Source: Methylovorus glucosotrophus (lineage in GTDB: Bacteria > Pseudomonadota > Gammaproteobacteria > Burkholderiales > Methylophilaceae). From it: a stretch of 64,000 bases of DNA. The stretch is from assembly GCF_009858335.1 (NCBI RefSeq), contig NZ_VMSE01000002.1, positions 248,001-312,000 of the forward strand, written 5' to 3'. A program made the position numbers and the translations under genes. The notes below the pieces were generated by a model. The model was given only the letters and a program-made list of their open reading frames with translations, was not told where the DNA came from and did not search any database. Of the stretch, positions 53,545-63,908 are shown piece by piece (positions within the stretch are counted from its first letter, which is position 1; the number at the start of each line of letters is the position of its first letter).

Positions 53545-54894
53545 CTAAAGCAGCCCGGTCAGATATAGGAAAATCGCAACAATCGCCAAGGGTGAAATAT
53601 AACGTATGGTAAAGCGCCATGCACGATAGGCTAGTGGTGAAATGTCCAGCTCTTCTGCCACATGGGAGGTCTTCATGTACCAGCCGGCAAACACGGCCAT
53701 GCACAGTCCACCCAGTGGCAGCATGATGGTGGTAGTCAGTTTGTCCAGCGTATCAAAAATGCCGAGACCAAATAGCAGGCGAATGTCTTGCCAAAGATTG
53801 AACGAGAGCAGGACGGCGATGCCCAGCAGCCAGTCGGCAATGCCAATCAGCCAGGCTGACTGTTTGCGGTTCAATCGGCTGTTTTCCGTGATCCAGGCAA
53901 CGGCGGGCTCCACCAGTGAAATCGCCGACGTCCAGGCGGCAAACGCGACCAGAACAAAAAACAGCACGCCCATGATTGTTCCCATGGGCATGCGGCCAAA
54001 GGCGATGGGCAGCGTCTGGAAAATCAGGCCGGGGCCTGCGCCTGGTTCCAGATGATTGGCAAACACCAATGCAAAAATGGCGATGCCAACCAGCAGGCCG
54101 ACCAGCGTATCAGCCAGGGCAATATAGATGGAGGTACGGGCAATGGAAACATGACGTTGCAGATAGGAGCCGTAGACCATGACAGCGCCCATGCCCAGGC
54201 TGAGTGAGAAAAACGCATGACCAAGGGCAGAGAGCACCGCAGTGGGCGTGACTTTGGAAAAGTCGGGCGTGAACATGAAATGAAGCGCCGCGTGAAAATC
54301 CCCAACCGACATGCTGTAGCCCAGCAGCACCAGCAAAATGGCAAACAGGGAGGGCATCAGTATCTTGTTGGCCTGCTCCAGCCCGGCATTGACGCCACGT
54401 GCCACCACGCCCAGCGTCATGCCGATGAACATGGTATGCCAAAGCGCTAGCTCAACAGGCGATGCCAGAAACTGCTGAAAGGCGCTCGCTGCTCGCTCCC
54501 CATCCATGCCGATGAAGCTGCCGCGAGCCGCTTCCACCACGTAATGCAGAATCCACCCCGCAATCACACTGTAGAAAGCCAGTATCAAGATACCGGCGAA
54601 CAGCCCCATGACGCCCACCCATTTCCAGTGCCTGCTGCTGCCAGCCTCCTGCGCCAGCGCATGCATGCCATCGATGGGGTTACGCTGGGCGCGGCGCCCC
54701 AACATGATTTCGCACATCATGAGCGGGATGCCGACAATCGCGATGCAGGCGAGAAATACCAGCACAAAGGCACTGCCGCCATTGACGCCGGTCATGTAGG
54801 GGAATTTCCAGATATTGCCAAGACCAATGGCAGAACCCGCAGTAGCCAGCATGAATGTCCAGCGATTTGACCAGTGACTGCGGGCTTGGCTCAT
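53545..54894 (-). CDS. Sodium-dependent transporter, NSS (SNF) family
   Basis: A 449-residue protein with about 11 helices. The start TAGSAIGLGNIWKFPYM and NGGSAFVLVFL are the bacterial neurotransmitter:sodium symporter signature; it probably takes up an amino acid. Ten bases follow the AGCS gene, so they are probably one operon. Confidence 0.9.
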   Translation of the reverse strand: MSQARSHWSNRWTFMLATAGSAIGLGNIWKFPYMTGVNGGSAFVLVFLACIAIVGIPLMMCEIMLGRRAQRNPIDGMHALAQEAGSSRHWKWVGVMGLFAGILILAFYSVIAGWILHYVVEAARGSFIGMDGERAASAFQQFLASPVELALWHTMFIGMTLGVVARGVNAGLEQANKILMPSLFAILLVLLGYSMSVGDFHAALHFMFTPDFSKVTPTAVLSALGHAFFSLSLGMGAVMVYGSYLQRHVSIARTSIYIALADTLVGLLVGIAIFALVFANHLEPGAGPGLIFQTLPIAFGRMPMGTIMGVLFFVLVAFAAWTSAISLVEPAVAWITENSRLNRKQSAWLIGIADWLLGIAVLLSFNLWQDIRLLFGLGIFDTLDKLTTTIMLPLGGLCMAVFAGWYMKTSHVAEELDISPLAYRAWRFTIRYISPLAIVAIFLYLTGLL

Positions 54895-54904
54895 CGTCTA
54901 TGCC

Positions 54905-56227
54905 TTATCCCTTGAAGTAGCGATCTGTTTCCGCCTTGATCACCTTGGAAAGTACCAGCAGGCCGATCAGATTGGGAATCGCCATCATGCCATTCATCAG
55001 GTCCGAGAAATTCCACACCAGTTCCAGGCTGATGCTGGCACCCACGGCGACCGCCAGGGTGAACACCAGACGATAAATCTTGATACTGCGGAAGCCGAAC
55101 AGGTATTCCACCGCTTTTTCGCCGTAGTAATTCCAGCCGATGAGGGTGGAGTAGGCAAACAGCGCGGTTGAAATGGCGACGATGTATTTGCCAGTGTCGC
55201 CCAGGGTTTCCGCCATGCTGATGCTGGTGAGCTGGCCTGCGCTGACGCCGTGCTTCCAGGCCGTGGCGGTGAGGATGATGAGGGCGGTCATGGTGCACAC
55301 CACCAGCGTATCAATAAAGGTTTGCGTCATGCTCACCAGTGCCTGGCTGACCGGGTCTTTGGTGCGAGCGGCGGCGGCGGCAATGGGCGCCGAGCCGAGG
55401 CCGGATTCATTGGAAAACACGCCGCGGGCAATGCCATAACGCATGGCGGCGGCGACCGTGGCCCCGGCAAAGCCACCACCGGCGGCGGCCGGGCTGAAGG
55501 CATGATGGAAGATCAGATAAAACGCATGCGGGATTTCGCTAAAGTTGTAGGCCAGCACCACCAGGCCGCTACCCACGTACACCAAGATCATGAGTGGCAC
55601 CAGATAAGAGGTGAACTTGCCGATGGACTTGATGCCGCCGATGATCACGAGGCCGGTCAGCACCATGAGGATAAAGCCGGTGAGCTCGGTGGGAATATGA
55701 AAGGTGGATTTGAAGATTTCTGCCGTGGCATTGGCCTGCGCCATATTGCCGATACCAAAGGCGGCACAGGCGGTAAAGAAAGCGAACAGGGCGCCAAGCC
55801 ACGGCATGCCCACGCCTTTTGCCAGGTAGTACATGGGGCCGCCGCGCATGCCATGTGGGCCTTTTTCACGGTATTTGATGGCGAGGACGGCTTCTGAATA
55901 TTTGGTCACCATGCCGACCAGGCCAGTCATCCACATCCAGAACACGGCGCCGGGCCCGCCCAGGGTAATGGCGGTGGCAACGCCGACAATATTGCCTATG
56001 CCCACGGTCGCGGCAAGCGCGGTCATCAGCGCTGCAAAGTGGCTGATATCGCCATCATGCCCGACTTCTTTTTTGAAAATCAGCTTGAATGCCAGTGGCA
56101 GGGTGCGGAACTGCAAACCCTTGAGCAGCACGGTCAGATAGAGGCCGGTGCCCACCAGCAGGATCAGCATGGGGGGCCCCCAGATCCAGCTGGATAATGT
56201 GGCGATGACGCTTTCAATGGTTTGCAT
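54905..56227 (-). CDS. Alanine/glycine:cation symporter (AGCS) family protein
   Basis: A 440-residue sodium/amino-acid symporter with 8-11 helices. GGPMYYLAKG and NESGLGSAPIAAAAA are family motifs. The GGGAG upstream of the ATG is clear. Confidence 0.92.
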   Translation of the reverse strand: MQTIESVIATLSSWIWGPPMLILLVGTGLYLTVLLKGLQFRTLPLAFKLIFKKEVGHDGDISHFAALMTALAATVGIGNIVGVATAITLGGPGAVFWMWMTGLVGMVTKYSEAVLAIKYREKGPHGMRGGPMYYLAKGVGMPWLGALFAFFTACAAFGIGNMAQANATAEIFKSTFHIPTELTGFILMVLTGLVIIGGIKSIGKFTSYLVPLMILVYVGSGLVVLAYNFSEIPHAFYLIFHHAFSPAAAGGGFAGATVAAAMRYGIARGVFSNESGLGSAPIAAAAARTKDPVSQALVSMTQTFIDTLVVCTMTALIILTATAWKHGVSAGQLTSISMAETLGDTGKYIVAISTALFAYSTLIGWNYYGEKAVEYLFGFRSIKIYRLVFTLAVAVGASISLELVWNFSDLMNGMMAIPNLIGLLVLSKVIKAETDRYFKG

Positions 56228-56277
56228 TTATAACTCCCTTTTTACAGGGATTATAAGCACAAACCGCGCCGATCAAG

Positions 56278-57177
56278 CTAACCCAGCCAGTTTTTATCGA
56301 TGAGGAAGTCGCTGTAGAGACGGGCTTCAGGCGAGCCTGCTTCGGGTTTCCAGTCATAGCGCCATTTGACGATGGGGGGCATGGAAAGCAGGATGGATTC
56401 GGTGCGGCCATTCGATTGCAGGCCAAACAGCGTGCCGCGGTCATACACCAGGTTGAATTCCACATAGCGGCCACGACGATAGGCCTGGAAATCGCGCTCG
56501 CGCTCGCCATACGCCATGTCTTTGCGGCGCTGCACGATAGGCATGTAAGCCTGAATGAAGGCATCGCCCACATTGCGGATCAGGGCAAAGCTCTGCTCAA
56601 AGCCCAGCTCATTGAAATCATCAAAGAAGATGCCGCCTATGCCGCGTGGCTCCTTGCGATGCTTGAGGTGGAAATATTCATCGCAATGCTGCTTGAAGGC
56701 GGGGTAATACTGGCTGCCAAATGGCGCGAGCGCTTCGCGGCAAAGGCGGTGAAAGTGAATGGCGTCTTCTTCAAACCCGTAATACGGCGTCAGGTCCATG
56801 CCGCCGCCAAACCACCAGATCGGCTCTTCACCGGGCTTTTCCGCAACAAAAAAGCGCACATTCATGTGCACGGTGGGGATGTAAGGGTTACGCGGATGAA
56901 ACACCAGCGAGACGCCCATGGCTTTCCAGCTGCGGCCCGCCGCTTCCGGGTGTGCCACGCTGGCGGATGGCGGCAACTTGTTGCCAATCACATGCGAAAA
57001 GCCCACGCCTGCACGTTCAAACACATTACCTTCTTCCAGCAGGCAGGAAGTGCCGCCGCCGCCTTCCGGCCGCTGCCAGCTGTCGTTGAGGAAATTCTTG
57101 CCATCAATCAGCTCAATTGCCTCAACGATGCGGCTTTGCAGACCTTGCAGATAGTCATATACAGCGTCGGAATTCAT
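56278..57177 (-). CDS. hemF: Oxygen-dependent coproporphyrinogen III oxidase
   Basis: A 299-residue enzyme of haem synthesis, making protoporphyrinogen IX from coproporphyrinogen [30 protein letters not shown] and [11 protein letters not shown] are family hallmarks. Start 57177 ([12 protein letters not shown]) gives the usual length; the longer frame adds 56 residues without support. Confidence 0.96.
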   Translation of the reverse strand: MNSDAVYDYLQGLQSRIVEAIELIDGKNFLNDSWQRPEGGGGTSCLLEEGNVFERAGVGFSHVIGNKLPPSASVAHPEAAGRSWKAMGVSLVFHPRNPYIPTVHMNVRFFVAEKPGEEPIWWFGGGMDLTPYYGFEEDAIHFHRLCREALAPFGSQYYPAFKQHCDEYFHLKHRKEPRGIGGIFFDDFNELGFEQSFALIRNVGDAFIQAYMPIVQRRKDMAYGERERDFQAYRRGRYVEFNLVYDRGTLFGLQSNGRTESILLSMPPIVKWRYDWKPEAGSPEARLYSDFLIDKNWLG

Positions 57178-57190
57178 GCGGTGCTCCGGT

Positions 57191-57736
57191 TTAGGGGCGC
57201 AAAATGCGTCCGGTGATGAGGTCTTGTATGGTCGATGGCTTGCGGGCGCCGCCGGTGAGTCCGGCGATGACGCGTACGCGCTGCCCGAAAAGCTGGCGGC
57301 ATTTACGGGTGGTTTTGGCCGACGCATGACCCGCCTTGTTGGCACTGGTGGAGACCAGGGCCATGCCTGCCATGCGGCAAAGTCTCGCCGACAGAGGGTG
57401 TGCTGTCACTCGCACGGCAAGCGAGGGATGACGGCCATGCAGCCAGATGGGGCAGTCTTCGGCGTGCGGCACCAGCCAGGTATGCGGGCCGGGCCAGGTG
57501 GTGGCAACCCGTGCTTGCTGCTCGGGGCTTAAGGGTGCGATCAGGCGCTTGAAGCGCGTCTGCTGATCGCCAATCAGGATCAGCCCTTTGCGCTGCGGCC
57601 GACCCTTGAGACGCAGTATGCGCTGCACGCCCAGGCGGCTATGTGGATCACACCCCAGTCCGAAACAGGACTCGGTAGGGTAGGCAATGACCCCGCCATG
57701 ACGCAGGTAATGCCGCAACTCGCGTGCATTCATCAT
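57191..57736 (-). CDS. tsaC: L-threonylcarbamoyladenylate synthase (Sua5/YrdC/TsaC)
   Basis: A 181-residue protein making threonylcarbamoyl-AMP for the t6A modification of t[21 protein letters not shown] and [13 protein letters not shown] fit the family. It lies between purD and hemF, 13 bases from each. Confidence 0.92.
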   Translation of the reverse strand: MMNARELRHYLRHGGVIAYPTESCFGLGCDPHSRLGVQRILRLKGRPQRKGLILIGDQQTRFKRLIAPLSPEQQARVATTWPGPHTWLVPHAEDCPIWLHGRHPSLAVRVTAHPLSARLCRMAGMALVSTSANKAGHASAKTTRKCRQLFGQRVRVIAGLTGGARKPSTIQDLITGRILRP

Positions 57737-57748
57737 CGCCGATTATCC

Positions 57749-59017
57749 TCAGGATTTGACGGCGCGGTAGCCGATATCCTTGCGCATCTGCGCGCCATCA
57801 AAGCGAATCTCTTCGGCGATCTGGTAAGCACGGCTTTGTGCGTATTTCACGGTTTCGCCCAGCGCGGTAACGCAGAGTACACGGCCACCGCTGGTCAGCA
57901 CGCGGCCATCTTCCAGGCGGGTGCCGGCATGAAACACATGGGCATCCTGCAGATCACGCGGCAAGCCGGTGATTTCATCACCCGTGCGCGGGGTGTCAGG
58001 GTAATTGGCCGCTGCCATCACCACGCCCAGCGCGGTACGGCGATCCCAGTCCACCGTTGCCTGATCCAGAGTGCCGTTGACGGCGTGCTCGGCCAGACCC
58101 ACGAGGTCTGTTTTGAGGCGCAGCATGATGGGCTGGGTTTCCGGGTCGCCCATGCGGCAGTTGAATTCCAGTGTCTTGACGTCGCCTTCAGGCGTAATCA
58201 TCAGGCCTGCATACAAAAAGCCGGTGTAGGGGATGCCATCTTTTGCCATGCCTGCCACGGTGGGGGCAATGATTTCGCGCATCACCTTGGCGTGTATGTC
58301 AGGAGTGACCACAGGGGCGGGGGAGTAGGCCCCCATGCCGCCGGTGTTGGGGCCCTGGTCGCCATCCAGCAGGCGTTTGTGGTCCTGGCTGGTGGCCAGT
58401 GGCAGGATATTCTTGCCATCGACCATCACGATAAAGCTGGCTTCTTCGCCCGTCAGGAATTCTTCGATGACCACGCGGGCACCGGCAGCTCCCAGCTTGT
58501 TGTCGGCCAGCATGGCGTCAATGGCGGCGTGTGCTTCGTCTTCATCCATCGCTACCACCACGCCCTTGCCAGCGGCCAGGCCATCGGCCTTGATGACGAT
58601 AGGCGCGCCTTGCTCACGCACGTAGTCATGGGCAGCGGCGGCATCGGTAAACGTGGCATAAGCCGCGGTCGGAATGCCATGACGAATCATGAAGGCCTTG
58701 GCGAAATCCTTGGAGCTTTCCAGCTGGGCAGCGGCCTTGGTCGGGCCGAAAATCTTCAGGTCATTGGCACGGAACGCATCTACCACACCCTGCGAAAGCG
58801 GGGCTTCCGGGCCGACGATGGTCAGGGCGATCTGCTCCTTGAGTGCAAACTCCAGCAGATCCGCTACCGAGGAAACAGGAACATTGACCATGTCCGGGTT
58901 AAGTGCGGTGCCTGCATTGCCCGGCGCGACATAGACGCGGCTGATATTGGGGTTTTGCGTAACTTTCCAGGCCAGTGCGTGTTCGCGGCCACCGCTGCCA
59001 ATGACGAGTACTTTCAT
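57749..59017 (-). CDS. purD: Phosphoribosylamine-glycine ligase
   Basis: A 422-residue ATP-grasp enzyme of purine synthesis forming glycinamide ribonucleotide. MKVLVIGSGGREHALAWKV, GPEAPLSQGVVDAF and FNCRMGDPETQP are typical. Downstream of purH. Confidence 0.97.
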   Translation of the reverse strand: MKVLVIGSGGREHALAWKVTQNPNISRVYVAPGNAGTALNPDMVNVPVSSVADLLEFALKEQIALTIVGPEAPLSQGVVDAFRANDLKIFGPTKAAAQLESSKDFAKAFMIRHGIPTAAYATFTDAAAAHDYVREQGAPIVIKADGLAAGKGVVVAMDEDEAHAAIDAMLADNKLGAAGARVVIEEFLTGEEASFIVMVDGKNILPLATSQDHKRLLDGDQGPNTGGMGAYSPAPVVTPDIHAKVMREIIAPTVAGMAKDGIPYTGFLYAGLMITPEGDVKTLEFNCRMGDPETQPIMLRLKTDLVGLAEHAVNGTLDQATVDWDRRTALGVVMAAANYPDTPRTGDEITGLPRDLQDAHVFHAGTRLEDGRVLTSGGRVLCVTALGETVKYAQSRAYQIAEEIRFDGAQMRKDIGYRAVKS

Positions 59018-59116
59018 GTTGTTAACCCTGTGCTATGTGAACAATGCCCCGCGATCTGAGCAATGGGCATTCCGCATAATCGGAAAGCCCATCCAGATGC
59101 GCAGGGCATGGCATGT

Positions 59117-60703
59117 TTAGTGACGGAAATGACGAATGCCGGTGAGCACCATGGCGATGCCATGCTCATCCGCGGCAGCAATGACTTCTTCATCGCGAAT
59201 GCTGCCACCTGGCTGAATAACGCAAGCAGCACCGGCTTCAGCCAGCACGTCCACCCCATCGCGGAACGGGAAGAAAGCATCGGAAGCCACGGCAGAACCT
59301 TGCAGGGACAGGCCGGCATTTTGCGCCTTGATGGCGGCGATTTTGGTGCTATCCACGCGGCTCATCTGGCCTGCGCCCACGCCCAGCGTCATGCCATTGC
59401 CACAGAAGACGATGGCATTGGATTTGACATACTTGGCCACGCGCCAGGCGAAGAGCAGATCTTGCAGCTGTTGCGGTGTAGGCTGTGTGCGGGTAACCAC
59501 CTTGAGATCAGACAGGCTGAGCTCGTGGTTGTCCGCAGTCTGAATCAGCAGGCCCGAGCCCACGCGCTTGGTGTCATGCGAATTGCGGCCTTGCTCCCAG
59601 GCGCTGCTGCCACCGGGTGGTAATGCAATCTTGAGCACGCGCACATTGGCCTTGGCCTTGAAAATCGCCAGCGCATCGGCCGTGAAGTCAGGGGCAATCA
59701 GTACTTCAACAAACTGCTTGGCAACGGCTTCTGCCGCGGCAGCATCCACAGTCTGGTTGAAGGCGATAATGCCGCCGAATGCCGAGGTCGTGTCCGTCTG
59801 GAAAGCCTTGCTGTACGCTTCGAGCGCGGTCGCGCCTACGGCAACGCCACAAGGGTTGGCATGCTTGACGATCACGCAGGCGCCACTGTCAAAGCTCTTC
59901 ACGCATTCCCAGGCGGCATCGGCATCAGCGATGTTGTTGTAGGAAAGCTCCTTGCCCTGCAACTGTTCGGCGGTGACCAGTGAGCCAGGTGCCGGGTACA
60001 AGTCGCGGTAGAACGCCGCCTGCTGGTGCGGGTTTTCGCCATAGCGCAGGTCTTGCACCTTGACGAAGCGGCCATTGGTTTGTGCAGGGAATGCGCTGCG
60101 GGTGCCATCGGTATTGATGGAAGAAAGATAATCGCTGATGGCGGCATCGTAGTTGCTGATGCGGTTGAACGCGGCGACGGACAGCGCAAAGCGTGTGGAC
60201 TGGCTGGTGGCGCCACCCGTGCTCTTCATCTCATCCAGCACGGCGGCGTATTGCGATGCATCGGTCAGCACCACGACGTCTTTCCAGTTCTTGGCGGCGG
60301 AGCGCACCATGGCCGGGCCACCGATGTCGATGTTTTCAATCGCATCTTCCAGCGTACAGTCGGCCTTGGCAACAGTGGCCTCGAACGGATAAAGATTCAC
60401 GCACAGCAAATCAATATTGGGGATGCCCGCTTCCTGCATGGCGCTTACATGTTCGGGCAGATCGCGACGGCCCAGCAGACCGCCGTGCACCTTGGGATGC
60501 AGCGTTTTGACGCGGCCATCCAGCATTTCAGGAAAGCCGGTGTAATCACTGACTTCAATCACCGGAATCTGGTGATCGCGAAACAGCTTAGCCGTGCCGC
60601 CAGTCGAGAGGATTTCGACGCCAAAGGCGTGCAGGCTTTGGGCAAATTCGACGATGCCTGCCTTGTCGGAAACGCTGATGAGTGCTCTTTTGATGATGGC
60701 CAT
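59117..60703 (-). CDS. purH: Bifunctional AICAR transformylase / IMP cyclohydrolase
   Basis: A 528-residue enzyme catalysing the last two steps to IMP. The N-terminal cyclohydrolase starts [15 protein letters not shown]; the C-terminal transformylase has [10 protein letters not shown] and [12 protein letters not shown]. Between fis and purD. Confidence 0.97.
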   Translation of the reverse strand: MAIIKRALISVSDKAGIVEFAQSLHAFGVEILSTGGTAKLFRDHQIPVIEVSDYTGFPEMLDGRVKTLHPKVHGGLLGRRDLPEHVSAMQEAGIPNIDLLCVNLYPFEATVAKADCTLEDAIENIDIGGPAMVRSAAKNWKDVVVLTDASQYAAVLDEMKSTGGATSQSTRFALSVAAFNRISNYDAAISDYLSSINTDGTRSAFPAQTNGRFVKVQDLRYGENPHQQAAFYRDLYPAPGSLVTAEQLQGKELSYNNIADADAAWECVKSFDSGACVIVKHANPCGVAVGATALEAYSKAFQTDTTSAFGGIIAFNQTVDAAAAEAVAKQFVEVLIAPDFTADALAIFKAKANVRVLKIALPPGGSSAWEQGRNSHDTKRVGSGLLIQTADNHELSLSDLKVVTRTQPTPQQLQDLLFAWRVAKYVKSNAIVFCGNGMTLGVGAGQMSRVDSTKIAAIKAQNAGLSLQGSAVASDAFFPFRDGVDVLAEAGAACVIQPGGSIRDEEVIAAADEHGIAMVLTGIRHFRH

Positions 60704-60816
60704 GATGTCAGTTGATGTCTGTGTGGGTCAGTAAATATGCGTCGTTAAATTGAAGCGGGAAAAATAAAACAGGAAAACATGTAGCGCAGCAGGAAGCGGC
60801 CGTGGCCGCCTGGCGG

Positions 60817-61050
60817 TTATTCAATCTGGTAAAGCTGCATCTTCTTGCGCAGGGTGTTGCGATTGAGGCCGAGAATCTCGGCAGCCTTGCTCTGGTTGCC
60901 CCCGGCACGATGCAGCACGTATTCGAGCATGGGTTTTTCCACGCAGCCCATCACCATGTCATACACGGCGTGGGGCGGCTGGCCATCCAGGTCTTTGAAA
61001 TATTCATCCAGGGCAGCCCGGATACAGGCGGCGACGTCTTTGTTACTCAT
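60817..61050 (-). CDS. fis: DNA-binding protein Fis
   Basis: A 77-residue Fis, shorter at the N-terminus than the 98-residue enterobacterial form, as usual in betaproteobacteria. The C-terminal helix-turn-helix is clear (NQSKAAEILGLNRNTLRKK). Starts just after the dusB stop; dusB-fis is a conserved pair. Confidence 0.95.
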   Translation of the reverse strand: MSNKDVAACIRAALDEYFKDLDGQPPHAVYDMVMGCVEKPMLEYVLHRAGGNQSKAAEILGLNRNTLRKKMQLYQIE

Positions 61051-61052
61051 AT

Positions 61053-62084
61053 TCAGGCCGCCATCGCTTGGTCGTCGGAGGAGTCAGTCTCGGGGACATA
61101 TTGCAGACGCTGGTCGTGCTGCAGCAACTGGCTGAAGAACTGGCTGATGGCTGCCTGTTGCTCGTCTACGGTTTGCAACTGATTCATGTGGTGGCGGAAA
61201 TTCGCGGAATCCTTCAGCCCCTTGGTATACCAGGAGATATGCTTGCGCGCCACGCGCATGCCGGTCAGCTCGCCGTAAAAGTCATACAGGTCCTGCACAT
61301 GGTCCAGCATCACTTGGTGAATTTCGCTTACTTCGGGTGGCGGCAGATGCTCGCCGGTTTCGAGGAAATGCGCAATCTCACGGAAAATCCAAGGGCGACC
61401 CTGCGCCGCACGGCCTATCATCACGGCATCGGCCTGGGTGTATTCCAGCACAAACTTGGCTTTTTCCGGGGTGGTGATATCGCCATTGGCGATCAACGGA
61501 ATCTTGATGGCTTGCTTGACGGCGGCAATGGTGTCGTACTCGGCATCGCCGTTATACAGGCAAGCCCGGGTGCGGCCATGCATGGCCAAGGCTTGAACGC
61601 CGATGTCTTCCGCCATGCGCGCCACGGCCACAGCGTTGCGGTTGTTCTTGTCCCAGCCGGTACGGATTTTCAGGGTCACCGGCACATCCACGGCGGCCAC
61701 CACTGCTTTCAGAATCTGCGATACCAGCGGCTCATCCTTGAGCAAGGCCGAGCCGGCCATCACATTGCAAATCTTCTTGGCCGGACAACCCATGTTGATA
61801 TCGATGATCTGCGCACCGTTATCCACATTGTGCTTGGCGGCTTCCGCCATCATCTTCGGGTCTGCCCCGGCGATCTGCACCGAAATCGGCTCCACTTCGC
61901 CCTCGTGGTTGGCGCGGCGCAAGGTCTTGGCACTGCCATACAGCAACGAGTTCGACGTCACCATCTCGGAAACAGCCAGCCCTGCCCCCAGCTTCTTGCA
62001 TAGCATGCGGAAAGGCCGATCCGTCACGCCTGCCATAGGCGCAACCACCAGATTGTTTTTTAGTTTGTATGGGCCGATTTGCAC
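61053..62084 (-). CDS. dusB: tRNA-dihydrouridine synthase B
   Basis: A flavoenzyme reducing uridine to dihydrouridine in tRNA. APMAGVTDRPFRMLC, NMGCPAKKICN (active cysteine C) and VTLKIRTGW are family motifs. Start set at GTG 62084 (VQIGPYKLKNN), which fits the family start (MQIGPYxLxNN) and has AAGG 11 bases before; an ATG at 62207 would add 41 residues of unusual hydrophobic sequence. Confidence 0.92.
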   Translation of the reverse strand: MQIGPYKLKNNLVVAPMAGVTDRPFRMLCKKLGAGLAVSEMVTSNSLLYGSAKTLRRANHEGEVEPISVQIAGADPKMMAEAAKHNVDNGAQIIDINMGCPAKKICNVMAGSALLKDEPLVSQILKAVVAAVDVPVTLKIRTGWDKNNRNAVAVARMAEDIGVQALAMHGRTRACLYNGDAEYDTIAAVKQAIKIPLIANGDITTPEKAKFVLEYTQADAVMIGRAAQGRPWIFREIAHFLETGEHLPPPEVSEIHQVMLDHVQDLYDFYGELTGMRVARKHISWYTKGLKDSANFRHHMNQLQTVDEQQAAISQFFSQLLQHDQRLQYVPETDSSDDQAMAA

Positions 62085-62395
62085 TGAAGCTGAAACCTTG
62101 GACAAAGTCCGTACGATGATTGTGGAAAAGCTGCCTATTTTATATGCAAACGGCAGGCGCGCAAAACGAAAAATTGTAATTAGTGGGCTTGACAAGAGTA
62201 AAAGCATGCCTCTGCTAGCTTGTTGATTCCCTTAATACTATCGAGATTGTCCCGTGCCCCGTCCCAGGGCAGAGTCAGGCAAAAACACTTACCTTGCTGA
62301 ACCACATTTTCTGGCATCAGAATGCCTGAAAAGTGGGCTTCACGCGATGGATGCTTTATGCTGGCGCCACCCCGATACCATAAGCACATATCCCG
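62085..62395. other. Divergent intergenic region dusB / MFS transporter
   Basis: Holds the promoters of both genes if dusB starts at 62084. A small hairpin GGCAT-CAGA-ATGCC (about 62319-62332) lies on the MFS side. No clear -35/-10 boxes were assigned. The only open frame of note is the doubtful dusB extension. Confidence 0.4.
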
Positions 62396-63667
62396 ATGAA
62401 CATGCAGCCGACATCTACCCCTTCCACCACCCGCATCGCCTTTGCCAGCTTCATCGGCACGGCCATTGAGTTCTATGATTTTTACATCTACGCCATGGCG
62501 GCGGCACTGGTGATCGGGCAGGTGTTCTTCCCGGCGGAGGCGCCAGCGGCACAGTCGCTCAATGCCTTTTTGACCTTTGGCATTGCCTTTCTGGCGCGGC
62601 CGCTGGGGGCGGTGCTGTTTGGGCATTTTGGTGACAGGGTGGGGCGCAAGGTGACGCTGGCGGCATCGTTGCTGTTGATGGGGATTAGCACGCTGCTGAT
62701 AGGCGTGCTGCCGGGCTATGCCGAATGGGGCGTGTGGGCGCCTGTGGTGTTGTGCCTGTTGCGCTTTGGTCAGGGCCTGGGGCTGGGCGGTGAATGGGGT
62801 GGAGCGGCCCTGCTGGCTACCGAACATGCGCCGGAGGGGCGGCGTGCCTGGTTTGGCATGTTTCCGCAGTTGGGGCCATCCGTGGGCTTTTTGCTGGCGA
62901 CCTTGAGTTTTCTTGGTTTAAGCCTGTGGCTGACAGATGCTGAATTCAAGGCCTGGGGCTGGCGCGTGCCGTTTATTGCCAGTGCCTTGCTGGTGGTGGT
63001 AGGCTTGTATGTACGCTTTACGCTGGCCGAAACGCCGGCCTTTGCCGCCGTGCTGGCTCACAAAGCCACCCATACCCTGCCGGTGGGCGCCTTGCTGAAG
63101 ACCCATGCGCGTGCCGTGCTACTGGGCGCACTGGCGATGGGCGTGTGCTACAACCTGTTTTACACCGCGACGGTGTTTTGCCTGAGCTATGGCACCGGCA
63201 CGCTGGGCATATCGCGCCCGGTTTTTCTGGGCATGCTGTGCGTGGCGATTCTGGCGATGACGCTGGCGACGCCCTTGGCCGCTGCCTGGAGTGATCGTAT
63301 CGGCCGTCGACCGGTGTTGCTGCGCGGAGCGCTGGCCGCCATGCTAGCGGGGTTTCTGCTGGCACCTGCGTTGCAGAGTGGTTCATTGTTGCTGGTGACG
63401 GCCTATCTCGCGTTGCTGTTATTCCTCATGGGCGTGACCTTTGCCCCCATGGGCGCGTTTTTGCCCGAGCAGTTCCCGGCTGCCATGCGCTACAGTGGCG
63501 CCGGGCTGGCATATAGCCTGGGCGGCATCCTCGGCGCCTCGCTGGCACCTGCCATTTCGCAAGCACTGGTGCAGCAGGGCGGATTGGCGTGGGTGGGCGG
63601 CTATGTGTCGGTGATGGCGGGGTTGAGCGCGCTGGCCGTGCTGGGGCTCAGGGCGCGGGCTGGGTAA
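62396..63667 (+). CDS. MFS transporter, metabolite:H+ symporter (MHS) family
   Basis: A 423-residue 12-helix transporter. [20 protein letters not shown] and [11 protein letters not shown] match the MHS family (shikimate, proline/betaine, ketoglutarate-type symporters). Substrate unknown. Its 3' end overlaps the convergent YkgJ-like gene by 20 bases. Confidence 0.9.
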   Translation: MNMQPTSTPSTTRIAFASFIGTAIEFYDFYIYAMAAALVIGQVFFPAEAPAAQSLNAFLTFGIAFLARPLGAVLFGHFGDRVGRKVTLAASLLLMGISTLLIGVLPGYAEWGVWAPVVLCLLRFGQGLGLGGEWGGAALLATEHAPEGRRAWFGMFPQLGPSVGFLLATLSFLGLSLWLTDAEFKAWGWRVPFIASALLVVVGLYVRFTLAETPAFAAVLAHKATHTLPVGALLKTHARAVLLGALAMGVCYNLFYTATVFCLSYGTGTLGISRPVFLGMLCVAILAMTLATPLAAAWSDRIGRRPVLLRGALAAMLAGFLLAPALQSGSLLLVTAYLALLLFLMGVTFAPMGAFLPEQFPAAMRYSGAGLAYSLGGILGASLAPAISQALVQQGGLAWVGGYVSVMAGLSALAVLGLRARAG

Positions 63668-63908
63668 GTTGTTCCAGTTCGCCTAGCCAGCGGATGGCGT
63701 GCTCGCGGCTGGTGCCGCACATGGCGGGTTCTGGTTGCAGGCCGCCGCAAAAGTGAGGGCGCTCGGGCTGGCCGAAGATGGCGCAGCGCAGGTCATCCGT
63801 TAATTGTATGCAGCGCACGCCGGCTGGTTTGCCATGCGGCATGCCGGGGATGGGGCTGGTGATGGAGGGGGCGATGCAGCAGGCGCCGCAGTCGGGGCGA
63901 CAATCCAT
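63648..63908 (-). CDS. YkgJ family cysteine cluster protein
   Basis: An 86-residue protein with [13 protein letters not shown] and later C-x6-C and C-x5 cysteines, the pattern of the small YkgJ zinc/iron-chelating family. Function unknown. The stop of the next upstream gene overlaps its start. Confidence 0.88.
   Translation of the reverse strand: MDCRPDCGACCIAPSITSPIPGMPHGKPAGVRCIQLTDDLRCAIFGQPERPHFCGGLQPEPAMCGTSREHAIRWLGELEQLTQPAP

Noticed and set aside
60796..60809. GCGGCC-GT-GGCCGC after fis as a hairpin terminator
   Set aside because: The loop would be two bases and no T-run follows; likely just a GC palindrome.
62085..62207. Extended N-terminus of dusB from the ATG at 62207
   Set aside because: Adds 41 residues (LLLLSSPLITIFRF-type) not seen in the family and has no supporting ribosome-binding site; the GTG at 62084 matches the family start.
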